From positions 1,488,001-1,552,000 of the forward strand of contig ML978123.1 of assembly GCA_010015805.1 (NCBI GenBank): a stretch of DNA of 64,000 nucleotides, in the 5' to 3' direction. Made by a program: the position numbers and the translations under genes. Under the pieces are notes generated by a model. The model saw only the letters and a program-made list of their open reading frames with translations. It was not told the DNA's origin and did not search any database. Shown here one piece after another: positions 1-13,005 of the stretch. Source of the DNA: Rhizodiscina lignyota. Lineage: Eukaryota; Ascomycota; Dothideomycetes; Aulographales; Rhizodiscinaceae. Every line of letters starts with the position of its first letter. Within the stretch, counting starts at the first letter, position 1.

Positions 1-1992
1 TTCCAGCCGAGAGGATACGAAAGGTCGCAATCGAGGCCAAAGCTCCCAGATCGCCACAGTAATCCATGATTGACACTGGAAGATAATTCTGTGCCACGAA
101 TATCTCCGATCAGAAAGCTGCGAAAGCCATCTTTGCGAGCATACACATCCATGTTGTAGTTGATTGTCGTGTCTTTGAAGACTTTGATATCAATCCAAGC
201 AAAGGGGCGCAGATTTGGTGCAGCACCCGTCTTGTCTCGATGTCGGAAACGTCGTCTGCTCTTTGCTTTTCCATTCTTTTCTTTCCCGGATTTATGACTT
301 GAGACCATGTTCTCCGCTTGGCCTTTCCATTTCCAGTCTTTTGAGTTTTCTCGAAAGGGAATTCGGAGGGTAACATCTTCTTCGACGCACATATATAGCT
401 TGAAAACTGAATTGACTCGATACTGTCCAGCTCCCAGCCTCTTAGAAGGGACAGCGTCCACGTAGGTAGGTGGAAAGAAGATTGATTGGAAATTGATTCT
501 CTGACGATCAGCCCACGGCCCATAGTTTACCGTGCCACCGTGAACATGTAAGTTCATACCATACTCCGGCGGTAGCGTGCCATTCATATCCTCAGGATCA
601 GCTGGTGCGCCCGCCGCCATATCGTCTGACAGGCTGCTCACAGGTCCCGGAACATCCCAATAGAACGAGAATTCGATCCTGCTAATATCGGCTATCGTAG
701 ACGACTTGGCGTATTCTATTGGGTCCCACTCGTTGTGCTCATCGCTCTTTTCATCATCAAGATATCGAGACAACCCGATCCATCGCTCCTGGCCTGGAAG
801 CAGAGGTGACACACTGGTCATGCGAAACTTTGTCTTCTCCGCAACTCTAGTTGCAACAGATTCAAAGGATTTCCGGAACGAAGGCGACAGTCGCTCTAGA
901 AAATGCCACGCTTTCTTCGGCCGACGAAGATATTTGCTAGATTTCTTTCCATCCCCAGGGGGGCCATTGAGAGCCTCATCCTTCAATCTCACTGCTGTTG
1001 CCAGCTGCATTTCTTTGAAATCAGGATTGGGTTTGATCGTAATGACAGGATGTATTACGTCGAACTGGAATATTTGCTTGTAGATGTCGAGGGGTCCGGC
1101 ATGACCAGCTTCAAAGACGCCACTGGCACTATCAATCTTTGCCGTTAGAATGGACTTGGTATTTTCATTTCCCAGAACAGCAGCAGCCTTGTTGCATTCG
1201 ACATATATGGGGAAGAGGCGCAAGAAAGCTGGCAATGGAGGCTTTCGGTAAACTGCATGCGCATGATGTCCAGGTCCCGCATCATCGGATAACGGAGATT
1301 CCTTTTCTTCGCTGGAGCTCGAGGTAAAGGGTGAGATGACCTCGGGCTTCTCAGAATCGTCGAAGTGGGTTTGTACATTTCCATTTGCCCGTACTACGTT
1401 TTCAATGATAAAATCGTAGGCAGGGCTCCTGTTGTAAAGAAACGCCTCCACGCCCGAGACCTTGATCTCAATCCGACATGGCAATGACTTGTTTGTCTGC
1501 GAACCACCCTTCTCTATGCTATCTGCATCCTTGCTGTCCTGGCTATTCGAAGTGCCACGGCTGGTCGAGCGTCCTGTCGGCTTCTTCGTGTCTGCTGCGG
1601 TATGGACCTCGGCTTCCCGAACCCTGCTAAGCCAGTATCGCCAGGTGATGAAGCCTCCATGAACAAATATAGTCTCATTGTGGGCATGGTAGCGAAGGTC
1701 TTTGAAGAAGATGCGGCCTCCGAGGAAGGATATCTGGAGGGCTTGGATATCAATGTACGCGCGATACGCTCGCCATGTATACGCTCTGATGCCGTAGGAG
1801 ACGAGAGTGCTGAACAGTCGGTTGAAGTAGAAGAGGAAGAAGATGGTGAGAATTCCGCAAGTAAGCAATTCAACCAGGAATACCCTATAGAATCGTTAGC
1901 GATGTAAGCCAGATGAGAGGGACAGAGCATGGTTACCAGTTGAAGCTCGACTCGCCGTTCAACGGCTGGGAAATCAGACCTCCGCCCGCCAT
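1..1992 (-). CDS. csf1: Csf1-type bridge-like lipid transfer protein, N-terminal part (runs off the left edge)
   Basis: Two exons are visible, 1992..1937 and 1884..1. They are joined across a 52-bp intron (1885..1936) with donor GTAACC, branch CTAAC and acceptor TATAG. The chosen ATG gives a start reading MAGGGLISQPLNGESS, followed at once by a hydrophobic anchor ending IFFLFYFNRLF. Next comes the conserved stretch IDIQALQISFLGGRIFFKD and then VHGGFITWRYW. This order is the signature of the N terminus of Csf1/Tweek/BLTP1 proteins, which are very large (about 3000 residues) ER-anchored lipid channels at membrane contact sites. In yeast Csf1 is needed for growth and fermentation in the cold and for GPI-anchor lipid supply. 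About 646 residues lie in the window and the frame stays open to base 1, so most of the gene is outside. It is divergent from the TMEM184-like gene. Family call is firm; the exact role here is inferred from the family. Confidence 0.9.
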
Positions 1993-2347
1993 GCATGCTA
2001 TGCGCAAGCAATTTTCCGCTGTTCACTTTCATGCTGGTGCATCAATTGCGGCAAAGAGCAGGGTGGCTACCGTAGTGGTGAGGCCATAGTGCTTAAGGAC
2101 TTAAAAGTCGTGGTGTTGCGGCTCTCCCCCGTCACCCTGCGGGAGGCCCGAGCTCAAACTTGCAAGGGTTCCAATTCTATGCCATGTGCCACATGCGAGT
2201 CTTCTGCCTGATATGTACGCGTCAAAGAGCCAACGAGATGAATATCGCAACTATTCCTACAACTCTGCCTCAGCTGTCATGCTGAAAAACACGCCACCTG
2301 CTGGTTTCGAAGTTGTCTAATCTGGCTCCACCACCATTTAGCCAACA
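1993..2347. promoter_or_regulatory. Shared divergent promoter region of csf1 and the TMEM184-like gene
   Basis: These 355 bp separate the two divergent start codons. I see no ORF, no clear TATA box and no repeat. The region must carry both promoters. Confidence 0.6.
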
Positions 2348-4687
2348 ATGGGAGACCAGGCAAACTCGCCAGGCGGGACAGGGACGCGATTTGGCAATAT
2401 CGTCGTCATTCTCGCCGGCGTTGCTGCTATTTCAGCTTCTTTGCTGACCGTGGTGTAAGTCCATATTCGTCATCTATTCTGACATAGCCACATAGTTAAT
2501 GATTTCACAGGTCGGTCTGGTTGCAGGCGTAAGAATACCGGCGCCCTTCAATTGTTACTCCGCGCATACTGATACCGCAGGCAATAGCAAGAACTATAGA
2601 AAGCCCCTATTGCAGAGATATGTTGTCCGAATACTGCTCATGTGAGTTCTCGAGAGCCTGTCCCTGTCCGAACTACTAGTGACCGCCTGTCAGGGTGCCT
2701 ATCTATTCAGCTGCATCATGGGCGAGCTTAATGTCCTTGCGAGTAGCGTTCTGGATAGATCCGTTTCGAGATGTCTATGAGGTTTGCGCAAACCTATCCT
2801 CTTCCATGACAGATACTGACTAGTCTATATAGGCCTTCACAATCTACACGTTCTTCCAACTTCTGATCAACTTCCTCGGTGGCGAGCGCTCCCTGATCAT
2901 CATGATGCATGGTCGCCCTCCGGTCTCACACCCTTGGCCTCTAAGCCACTGCTTTGCCAAAGTTGATATATCCGATCCCCATTCCTTCCTTGCCGTCAAA
3001 CGAGGCATCCTGCAATATACGTGGGTGAAGCCAACACTGGCTGTTGCTACGATAATAATGAAGGCAACGGATACCTATCAGGAAGGATACATTGGGTTGA
3101 ACTCGGGGTACTTCTGGAGTGGGCTCATCTACAATATCAGCATCTGCTGGAGCCTGTATGCGCTGGCTATGTTTTGGGTGTGCATGTCCCAAGATTTGCA
3201 ACCATTTCGTCCCATGCCTAAGTTTCTCTGCATCAAAGGCATCATCTTTGCTTCATACTGGCAAGGATTCTTTCTTTCAATTCTCGTCTGGATCGGTGCC
3301 CTCCCGGATGATGTCCCAGGATACTCTCCGGACAATTTGGCGGCTTCTATACAAGACGCCTTGATCTGTTTCGAGATGCCAGCATTCGCACTCGCCCATT
3401 GGTATGCCTTTTCATGGCACGATTACGCAGACAAGACGATCTCTGCAGCTCGAATGCCAATAAAATTCGCACTGCGCGATGCCTTTGGACCTCGAGATTT
3501 GATCGAAGATACCAAAGAGACATTTGCAGGCAATAACTATGAGTATCGCCACTTCGATGCTTATGACAACGTCATTGCACATGAGGAGTCGTCTTCAAGG
3601 GAAGCAAGGTTGAGGGAAGGGATGCGGTACGAACGTGGTGGGAAGGGTAAATACTGGATTCCGAAGCCGGGTCATGTCCATGATCAGACGCGGACACCTC
3701 TACTAAACAAGAATGCGAGCCGGGCGCGGACCATGAGCCCTGGTGCCAGCCATGCACTCCACTCTGAGACTTATGGTACCACGGAAGAGGAAGTTGATGA
3801 TCCTATCCTGAACCCTGAAGAGGAGCAGCTTTATGATAATGCGAGGGCGTTGGAATTTGGGGACTGGAATGTGAGAATGTCTCTCTCTACCATACATGGA
3901 ATGATATGTCTGACCTTGCCAACAGTATCCTGTTATTACGGCACATACACCAAGCCGTATGGAGAGATTATACGCCGATCCGGAAATCGTAACCTCTTCA
4001 ACAAACAGGCATGTTCTTCAGCCAACGCGAGAAAATAAGCGGAGGCGAAAGAGTAGAATACAGGAGATACAGCAGAATATTGATAAAAGCAAACGAAGCA
4101 GCAGCTCAGGCAACGACGAAGGGTCAAGCTCCAAGCAGGTCCCTGCGTTGGGCAAGTTGCTGAGCCGGGAGTCTTCCTCAAGTTCGAGAAAATCGGATCG
4201 CAGCCAACTAGTAGATCTAGTTGTGGAAGACCACGAGGCTGAGACTGTTGAGCGTGTTCGAGCTCGAAAAGAGGGCGGCCCGACTTGGAACGAGTCTGAA
4301 ACTAAGCGTTATGTGTATGTTCTCTCCATTCTCAATCTATGTGCACAGCAGAATGGCTCACACACTCAAAGGCGGACTTACCCAACGACGGAGCAGGCGG
4401 AAGATGTCCGTCAAGGCTACGAGCCTACGCAAGCCGAACCTCCACAGCTCCATGCAAGCGATGATGAACATAATTTGGACGAGCCCTTCGTCGTTGGTGA
4501 CGATGATACGCCTCGCAAAGATTATTCTGGAATTCAATCTACCTCAGAAGAGGCACAGCAGTATTGGCAACGACGGGAATATACCGCCGACCAAGGTTCT
4601 CAGCAGGCAGATGATCAACAAGCAAGCCCTCGATACGGAAGTTTCAACGACGAGCGAAACGCGTGGGGCACGAGAGATAGTGTATGA
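2348..4687 (+). CDS. TMEM184 / DUF300 (organic solute transporter Ost-alpha-like) membrane protein
   Basis: Six exons: 2348-2454, 2511-2528, 2588-2641, 2694-2781, 2833-3870 and 3926-4687, giving 688 residues. All introns are 51-59 bp with GT..AG ends. The frame closes only if the second intron ends at the AG at 2587, and the 18-nt exon 2 is required. The N-terminal half is a seven-helix DUF300 domain, recognised from FFQLLINFLGGERSL, a helix ending in VKPTLAV, and FEMPAFALAHWYAF. Family members include yeast YKR051W, plant LAZ1 and human TMEM184, which sit in vacuolar/endosomal membranes. The last 300 residues are a hydrophilic, Ser/Glu/Gln-rich tail, usual for fungal members, and were probably added as a cytosolic regulatory region. 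Substrate is unknown. The splice at 3870/3926 gives GDWN-YPVIT, which restores the family frame. The last 120 codons are less certain. Confidence 0.85.
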
Positions 4688-5789
4688 CAACCGCTAGCAC
4701 ATCAGCTTAAGTACATTTCGACTTTTACGGATAGGGTACTCCATTCGTTGGACTTTCCGAGCAGTGGGTTGGGACGTTACTTTCTTTCGCATGGCGAGGG
4801 CGTTTCGTCTATTTTCCAGAATATGCTTGTCGTCTGCAATAAGAAGGCCGGTAAGAGGCTCATCAGATACCCACTACTCCGAATTCCAACATCCTTCTGC
4901 ATCCGTCTATTGGCATCCTTGATCGGCAGCAGCCGCAGCCGCAGTGGCTTTCCCCATCCTGTGCGGGTGATACTGCACGCTGCATGGGCGTTGTTGTCTC
5001 CTGCGTGTGGTTTCGCCTATCGGAGGATGGCGTTTCTCAGACAAGCATCTGCGACAACGACCCGAGCCTTCTTAATATCCTAAACATGCCTGGAGTTTGC
5101 GTACGTCGAATAAATACAATTGCGCAACGTGGCTCTTGAGCCTCCTTTTAGCTGAAACGACAAGCCTGCCATGAGCCGTGCACCAGTTGAATTTGCCGCC
5201 AGCCCACTCTCGACGTAAGCGCTCCCAGCTGCACCCCTGCACACCTCGAGTTTCATGTCACGTCTGCCAACCACTCACGTCCACGAATGCCACATCTACA
5301 ACAGCTTCCCCGTCGAGTCGTCTATCTGCGGCTCGCAACGATTGGAGATCAGCGCTTCATCAAGATGCTGCATTTCTGCCCGCACGGTGACCAGCCCACC
5401 TGTCATTCAGCAGCCAACGAGTCGTGTGCTTCCTTCACTGGACGAGGTGGACAAGGTCTCCTGCAATTGATTTGCTTCGTTTCGCGAGCAGGCCAGGACA
5501 TCGAACCACGCGCCTTTAATGGCCTGCATGAACCTGGTTGCTGGTCTTGCGCAGATGGCAGGTCATTTTCCATTTCTCATGGTGGAGAAAGTTTTCATCT
5601 CTCATGTCCGTTCGTCGACCCAGCTGTGCTCTCTTTTCTATCCTCACCTCCGCGCCTCAGGTCGTTTACTTCTTTTCTCCTAAAGGTCTGTGACTTTTGG
5701 CTTTTGCTACATCTCTACGCAGAGAACTACTTGCGCATTGAGCGGTGCGGGCACGCGAGCGACATGCAGTTTTAAGCGCCCTGAGCGCA
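4688..5789. other. Intergenic, no gene seen
   Basis: This 1.1-kb stretch lies between the TMEM184-like stop and the next gene. It contains overlapping short ORFs in all frames with no family resemblance. Its second half is C/T-rich and probably includes promoter and 5' leader of the gene starting at 5790. Confidence 0.6.
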
Positions 5790-7710
5790 ATGCCATCACA
5801 CGTTTCTCCGGCAGGAGACAGGAGAGAAGGGGGATGGCTAATTCAATCATTTACTTGTTGCGCTCCTGGAGGTCTCAAAGATGACGACAGTGTCGACCGG
5901 TTGATGAGCAGTAAGTGTATCCATCGCGACAGCCTTGTCTAAGGCGCATCCAGCACCTGGTTCGACCATTGAAATATAAGCTAATCAAGATGCGATAGGC
6001 GAGCAACGGAACAGAGAACCTATATACGACCAACCGCAGCGTGTCACGCCGCCGAACTATCACGGACGACCGTCCACAAGCCATGGTGGCGCAACGCAGA
6101 TATCACAATGGATTGCCTCGGGTCGAGCAAGTTTGTCAGGAAGAAGGCCATGGTCCTCGCACTCCAAGGGTAGACCTAAGATTGGCGCTCCGACGGACTT
6201 CAGACACCTCAATGACATGCCACGACGAAGACATAGTTTCAGTCCATTGCAATTGAGCATTTACCTTCCTGGAGGCAACCTGTCTCCTTTACCTGATTTT
6301 GAGGTAGAGGAGTGGGACATGACTACGGCGTTGAAGAAGCCAGAGCCAGCACTTGTGAATGACAGCATTCGACCACAGACTCTCACACATGGCTATTCGG
6401 ATTCTGTGATATCAGGAAGCTTCACTATTCCACGAAAGCCGCTGTCTGTGTCTCATGGAGATGTTGGATCGCACCACCGCTTTGGCAGTTATGCGTCTGC
6501 TTCCACAAGTATTCTCTATGAAGGCTTCATACCCGGGTCCGATTTACCTCTCCAAGACCTTCCTCCCGATGCGGCATCAAATATAATCCAATCGTTGCCT
6601 GCCGTACGACACTCAGACTCGCGACATAGTAGGCCAAGAACTTCGACTTCTTCAACCCCTTCCCGGCTTCGGAGCACCTCACCAGCAAAGTCACGCAGCC
6701 GTTCGAACACAGGGTCAAGCTCCACGCGAAAACCTAGTTTCCGCAGAACAAAGACAGACGTCGACGAGGCGATCCAAGAATTGAACACCATCATCGAGGA
6801 GAAGCGCCTGGATGCGGTTCGAGCAGCAGCGTCTCGTAACCAGTCTCCGAGGGTTTCTGAAAGGCTCAACTCACCAGCGATGATGAAGGATGAGCAGAGC
6901 GGAGAGATCAGTCCCGGCCTTCCATCCCCTCACGTACCTGCTATTGTCCCAAAAATGAAGGTCCATGCTCGATCAGAGACGCTTTCAGACATTGGTTCTG
7001 CATTTTCTACGCCTCTATTAGGCAACAAGCCTCTACCTACCCCACCATCACTTCCTATGTCAGTCTCTGAGGAGTCATTAAAGCCTGGTCGGCCAAAGCT
7101 TTCCCTATTTCCAGTTACAACGTCCCGAAGCGTGACGGCCCTATCGCCTGTCTCTCCTCCGACAGCAGTATCAGCACGAACGAAGATCTCCACCTGGTTG
7201 CGGAAATCACTCACGGCGTCGTTGATTTCGCCCACTGAGAGCACCGGGCCAGACTACATCACCGAGTCATACAACAGCCATCACAAGAATGAGCGCGAGA
7301 ATGCAACATCCCCATTCTACAAGTGTCATCAGCCTGCTCTACAGGGCGGCTACGACGATGCGCCGTCCACGTCGACTTTATCATCCTACGCACCGTCTCC
7401 GCTTCAACAATCGCCATCAGACCACTCCTCATTCTCCGTGACGGACACTTTCACGGCCACAGCACCGACGAGTGCTGCCTCGCCATCTCCACTTGGCCAT
7501 GACCGGCGTCCGTCGGCAACGAAGCTTCCGTTCGCCGCCCACGTCAAGGAGAGAGGATCGTCCAAGGCGGCGCACGTCGCAAGGGCTAGAGGCCTCAGTG
7601 TGGGAACTGTATCAGGCGTGCCTCCGCCTCCCGCATATGAGGAGGTGGATCCCCACCCAAATACTCCAGCAAGCACGTCGGAGTCGCGCGTTGTGGGATT
7701 AGCCTTTTAA
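5790..7710 (+). CDS. Ser/Pro-rich disordered protein with a PPxY motif, function unknown
   Basis: Two exons, 5790-5910 and 5999-7710, encode 610 residues. The intron (88 bp) has donor GTAAGT, branch CTAAT and acceptor ATAG, and joining it continues one frame (RLMS-SEQRNREP). The ATG at 5790 was chosen because it begins a short ordered-looking stretch, GGWLIQSFTCCAPGG, whose paired cysteines beside hydrophobic residues could be a lipidation or membrane-contact site (inference). The rest is low-complexity: Ser/Pro/Thr/Arg-rich, with RSRSNTGSSSTRKPSFRRTK, many SP and TP sites, and one short helical piece (DEAIQELNTIIEEKRLDAVR). Near the C terminus PPPPAYEEVD contains a PPAY (PPxY) motif, the ligand of WW domains such as those of Rsp5/Nedd4 ubiquitin ligases. 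I recognise no family; expect orthologs only in related fungi. An upstream in-frame ATG in the same exon could extend the N terminus. Confidence 0.7.
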
Positions 7711-10700
7711 GTGGTGTGATGTCTATTGTAAGGGGGTGAGGTATTCATTGCAGGACTATGGAAGACGGATGGGTGATGAGCTGTGGGCGCTTTGAAAGCA
7801 GAATATGTTCGTCATGTGTAAATGTTGAAGGAGGGGAGGCACGAATCTCGGTTTGACGATTGGTTCATTATACCCCAGGAGGAGTTTTGTAATCGCTCGG
7901 CTCAAGCCTCGAGCGTTTGAATTCGAGTCTAATTGTAGATCAGTAGAAGCTACTTCCAACGTTCAATTGAATGCTTCATGAGGATACATTCGGTGTTCAT
8001 CGGTACCAAGTGTCAGCATGTGAACTCAAATATGCAGATAGTAAGGGCCCACAAGCACACTATCGATCTAACACCCTTGAGCAACCAAAAATATCTCTTT
8101 CAAAGAGTAGGCAATATCCCTTAAGTCCTGGTTCGGTCTGCACCTAATGGGAGATGCTGTTGTTACTAGTGTGTCTTCCCATGGGTATTGTTCAAGGGCA
8201 ACCACATTGCTTTCGTTCCATTGCCCGCTCGTATCCCATTCGACAATTTGGCAGGCCTCGCCGTTGCTAATCCGATCTACGCGACCTGCTTCGCTTCGAT
8301 CCGATCAACCCTACCTTCGCGAATTCTCGACCTGGTACTCGGTATTGCTGTCGCGTTGCACCGTCGCACGAGAAGCAAGGAGGTTTTGAACGAGAGAGCG
8401 AGTCGGGCCTTCTGGAAACTGGACAACTCCACTCTGTGGAACGTAGAGGACGACCCGGCAACCAGGTCTGCGACCACCTTGTGTCGTAAGTTGCTTGGGG
8501 AGAGGGGAGCACTGCGAACAAAGTGAGTGGAACATGGCTGTGTTACGATGTCGTCCTATGTGTGGATGGCTTGGGGGACACCAACAAAGGAATGCTGGTG
8601 GACGAATTGGGACTTCCTTGCAGGCGCAATGTAACAGCTATTGTTGTACACACAAATCGACGACTCGCTCGAGAAGTCGTACAGCACGATTGCGAGACAA
8701 AGGAGCAGCCGGAACGAAAGCGCAACAGAAGAAATGATAACGGGAATGCTTCTAGGAAGAGCTTGCTCCTGAGGAGAACTTGCTCCCGGGTCCGGGCTAA
8801 ATGCTGACACTGGGTGCCACACCCTCTTGCCTGGAGGCTGGCCAGCTTGAAGGTATTTGTGTACATATGCCCGTCGGCGATTCGGAGAGTTTTCGCTTGG
8901 AAATCGTTTGTGCTCGAGGCCATGAGAATGGAAGGCCTCGGAGCGCGTTGGGATCACCCGTCTTTGGGGTATGACAGTTTCATACCCTTATCACCATCCA
9001 GACAGGCATTGTTGGACTTTGTTCATCTCAGAGATGGCGCGCATGTATGAGGGTCTGCCTGAAAATAGGCGCTGCTATCATCTATGGAGTCTGACAACCG
9101 CAAGAAGGCGATCAACGCTTGAAATGACTCAGACTGACTGTGGGGTGGGCCTCCACAGAAGAGTTATTGAGAAGTTGGAGACGTACGGAAATTGTCAGCA
9201 CATAGTAGTGAACCAAGTTTCCATCGCCAGCGAGCCCACTGTTGGTGGGTACGTGCAAAGAAGAAGAGGAAGGAGAATGGCTCATGGCCTGCTCATGGGC
9301 GTGGAACATGGAAGCAATGGAAGGACGAGAGCGGGCAAGCGTGACAGCTGCAAGAGCAGTGAAGAATTGGCCAATAGCACCATCGGGCGCCACTATGCCC
9401 GCAGAGCTGCAGGCGTCTGCATTGCTGGCCCGACACCGTAGCTTCGGGCTGCAGCAAACGCCCGCAGATGATGCAGTCGAGAGGGCTGCAGTGCTCGTCG
9501 ACGGAAAACGCAATCCAGCGCTGTTCGGGAACGGAGAGGTCGAGTGTCACCTTCAGTTGCGGTTGAGGCCATCAATTGAGCGAGTTGCGCATCGCGCGTC
9601 TGGATTCGGGGACGCGTGCAGCTGAAGCATTTCAACGTCGTCCACACACCCGCCCGACATGACCTGCATAAGGCCGCTCGCCCACGAATTGCAGGCGGGC
9701 AGACAGCGCACGGAGTATCGGGTCATGTGCAGACGCGGATCTTCACAGCAGATAGGTCGGAAGGGGCCGATGATGCACTTGCGCCGCACGCTTAGTAGAG
9801 GCTGTGGACGCGCTGAGTGGGCGCCGCAAAGACGGGCGGTATACGAGCGGGAGAGCGAGGCGGAGATGGCATGCATCGGGGAGATGTGTTGAGATTACGC
9901 GGGTCCTCCCATCAGTGGGCTATCACTGACGCTCTATTGCACGATGTATCGACGGGCTCGATAGTTGCGTGGAGCAGCGAGCAGGCGCCCGGCAGCATGG
10001 TTGCGCGGTGCCTGCAGGCCAGTGGCTGGGCGAGGCTGCATGGAGACGCGACCCGTGCTCGATGGCCTGCCACGTTGGTGATTCGAGCGTGCCCGAAGCA
10101 GCAATTCGACGCCCTGGAGCAGCCTCAAAGCAGCAGAGGCTTGCACGATCGACACAGCCGCAAAAGCCACTTACCGGATCTCCATACCTCTCGCCTCGTG
10201 CGCCAACTTGCCCGAACGGGCGGCGCTTCGCCCCCTAAACATCGGCACTTCTAAAAGGGTGTTCGGCGACGTCGTCTGCTCTGCAAGGGATGCCCAGGCC
10301 GCTGCCCGGCCGGTCCGTATTCTTATTGACAATTGACGATGCCTTCTCGCCGTGGCAGCCCCTTTGTCGCTTGCGAGCATCGATTGGAGATGCTTGCGTG
10401 CGCCCAGGGCAAGTCATCTTTGCAGCTGAGCGCAACGGCGAACGCGTCGCCCTGCCATTTGATCGTGCGCGGCAAGGGAGTGCAGAGTGCAGAGCAGCAG
10501 CACATACTGACGGTAGCAGCGCCTTTGAAAGGGACGGTGACGTCCTGCAGCGTCGTTCGGCAGCTGGCGGTCAGGGCCCGGCGGTGTCGCAGCGAGACGC
10601 GCCGACGTCGTGCTGTCAAAGTTGGGCATGCCGGCAGTCGCTCGCAGCAAGACGAGTCGACAAGTAGCATGGCCGACGACGAAGAGGATGGGAGTCTCAC

Positions 10701-10756
10701 GTAATTTGGGATTGCAACGGCGTGGAGGCGACGCCGTCTTCTCAGCACGCTCCGCG

Positions 10757-10782
10757 GCAGCAGCAGCAGCAGCAGCAGCAGC
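10757..10782. repeat. (GCA)n microsatellite
   Basis: Nearly nine perfect GCA/CAG units, in non-coding DNA upstream of medA. It is what makes the long poly-Leu and poly-Ala ORFs in this area look like genes. Confidence 0.95.
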
Positions 10783-12838
10783 GACCAGAGCAGCAGTTGC
10801 AGGCCAGCGGCGGTGCTGAGGGCGACGGCTGGTTTATGAAGCGTGCCCTCGCCGCCCGGGAGCTGGTGAAGCATGACGCCCGAACGCTGCGATAGTGCGT
10901 GCAATTTGGGAGAGCACGCTGTGACGTCCAGCGTGCGTAGGGGGGTTTAGTAGGGGTGCTCACGACGGCCCGACGACCGTGGAATGGGTTCGCTGCGGGC
11001 TGTGCCTGATTTAGAATTGCAGACGATCCACCACCGCCTGGAAATTCACTTCCCAGTGCCAATGCTGATGCCCTGCCATGCCATGCCATCACCTCCATCC
11101 GCTCCCCCATGGACTCGCCCTTCCATTCCGGCTCGCAGCACAGTACCGCCGCGGGTGCCAGTGCCTTGTAGCCTCACCTCTCCGCGTCCTGCTCAGTGCT
11201 GCTCAATGCCCCAAGGGCTGCGCCAAAGCTGGTTCTGGAGCGCAAGCCGCTCCGCTCGCCCCAACATGGCAAGGCCCCAGGAGAGCGTATTGGTTCCGTG
11301 CGGACCACTCAGAGCCTCCATCACCGCGTTTGCAAGCTGAATGGACGGACTCCGATGTTCTTGCACAGACGTGAATCCTCACCATGCGGCACTGCTCTGC
11401 CATGGCCGTGCCCGCTTATATGTCATCTGATGTACTTCGCTGCGCTGCTCTCGACGCTCTGCTCCGCTCTCGAATTCGCCGTCACTGTTGCTACACTCGT
11501 ACACACCACTCGCTCGTCCTACGCAGCGCCCAATTCGTCCTCGCACACGCTCGCTTGCGGCTGCCCTCCAGTGCGCCTCCAGCAGGCGTCTGCGCCTGCC
11601 GGCCTTCATATAGCACTGCACAAGTGCTCTGTCTTTCTCGTCCCTCTTCATTACCCCAGTCGGTCAGCGCTTCGCTTCATCTCCGCCCGCCGCTCCCGGA
11701 TTGTTGATTCAGAGCTTTGGCCGCGCTGGACATTCCACACACTTTAATCACATCTCAGCCTTCAACGTCAACCCTTTCTTTGTCCTCCTAATTCTCTTGC
11801 CCGTCCCGAACGACGTACTCACGACCAGCTTCGACATCCGTCAGCCCCAGGCCTCTGGGTCGGTGGCTCGGCCTACGGCGGGGACAGCCGTGCCGCCAGC
11901 TGAGCCTTGCCCGGCGCTGAGAGCCTCATGAAACGGCTACTGTGCAGGCATTCAACTCTTCCACGCCTTTATACCTAATCCGTGGTTAATGCGACGTGAG
12001 TGGACTTGTAAATGTCGGGTCTGTGGGGAGATCTAGCTTGCGCAATCGTGAGTACCATTTGTTTTATATAGCCGTCAGACTGCAGCTCCAGTGGACAGAG
12101 CATGACGTGGATCTCACCATTTCGTCCTTGCATAGCCAACAAGGCGATCATGTTGTCTGTTCGCCTGTCGGTGAACTCTCTGCTCGCTCTCCGTTGCTTT
12201 TACGCCATGGCAAAGTTAACTAGTCTCAAGCACCCCAGATCACGGCCATTCAGGTACAGCCCCACGACTCGCGCGGGCACAGTTTCTCTTGAGCTTCACG
12301 ATATCAAAGTCAGGCGCACCTCCGCTCTTTATTTCTCAGTAAGTCATTCTCCTCGCGAATGCACGTACGCGACACCGATAGCGTCCCGGCACGGGAACTC
12401 TCATTCCAACACCCAGCCTGCTAGCGAATGGCCATTGTTGCCTACCGTGGCTGCTTCGCCTTCCCGAAACATCGACCTGACTAGGAAATAGAACCACTTC
12501 TTCAATCTGGATCCAGGGCGCTGGTTGGGACTTTCAAAACCCTGCAATTTCTCGTGTACGGCCTCCCAGCTGCAGTTCGTTCCACACATCTGGATGGTGG
12601 GCCAATACGTTCTGACATATCAACAGCGGCAACTTTGACCTTTTTGCAATCTCATCATTCGATCTGCCTGATGGGCGGACATAGCTTGCGCCAACTGTCT
12701 TGTTCTAGCGCGCCTGCCTGATCGCGCGGCAAAGTGTACACACTAGCTCGCTCAAGACATACATTTGCGACCTTTTCCCCGTCGCACAAACTCGAAACTG
12801 TCACCAAGCTGGCCTGCGTCGAGCAGAAAAGCATTCAG

Positions 12839-13005
12839 GTACGTCTATTTTGTATGCGATCCAAATGGATTTTCGTCTGCGTCATTGCCTCAGATGGTCA
12901 TAGCTGTGGCTGCGCCGCCGCCTGCCTGACTGCTGACTGCTGCCTACCAAGCCTCAACCCAAGCGAACACCATTTACGCTAACTTCTATTTTTTCTTCCC
13001 GACAG
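12839..13005 (+). other. Probable intron in the medA 5' leader
   Basis: Donor GTACGT at 12839 follows CAG. Branch GCTAACT lies at about 12979, then a T/C-rich tract, then acceptor GACAG ending at 13005. Joining the flanks leaves an open frame running into the medA frame, but that frame has no ATG between its upstream stop (near 12719) and 13141. This supports 13141 as the start and the upstream exon as untranslated. Confidence 0.6.

Noticed and set aside
4315-4348. Possible intron GTATGT..CACAG in the TMEM184-like tail
   Set aside because: Only 34 bp, below the workable size for fungal introns, and the frame is open through it.
8147-8526. Plus ORFs of 80 and 112 codons
   Set aside because: No recognisable motif and equal-length ORFs on the other strand.
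9112-9513. 133-codon minus ORF
   Set aside because: Overlaps a similar-length plus ORF, Ser/Ala-rich, no family resemblance, no start context or introns to support it.
10323-10904. 193-codon minus ORF and overlapping plus ORFs
   Set aside because: They owe their length to the GCA repeat and GC-rich DNA: poly-Leu, poly-Ala and Arg runs, no domain, overlapping ORFs on both strands.
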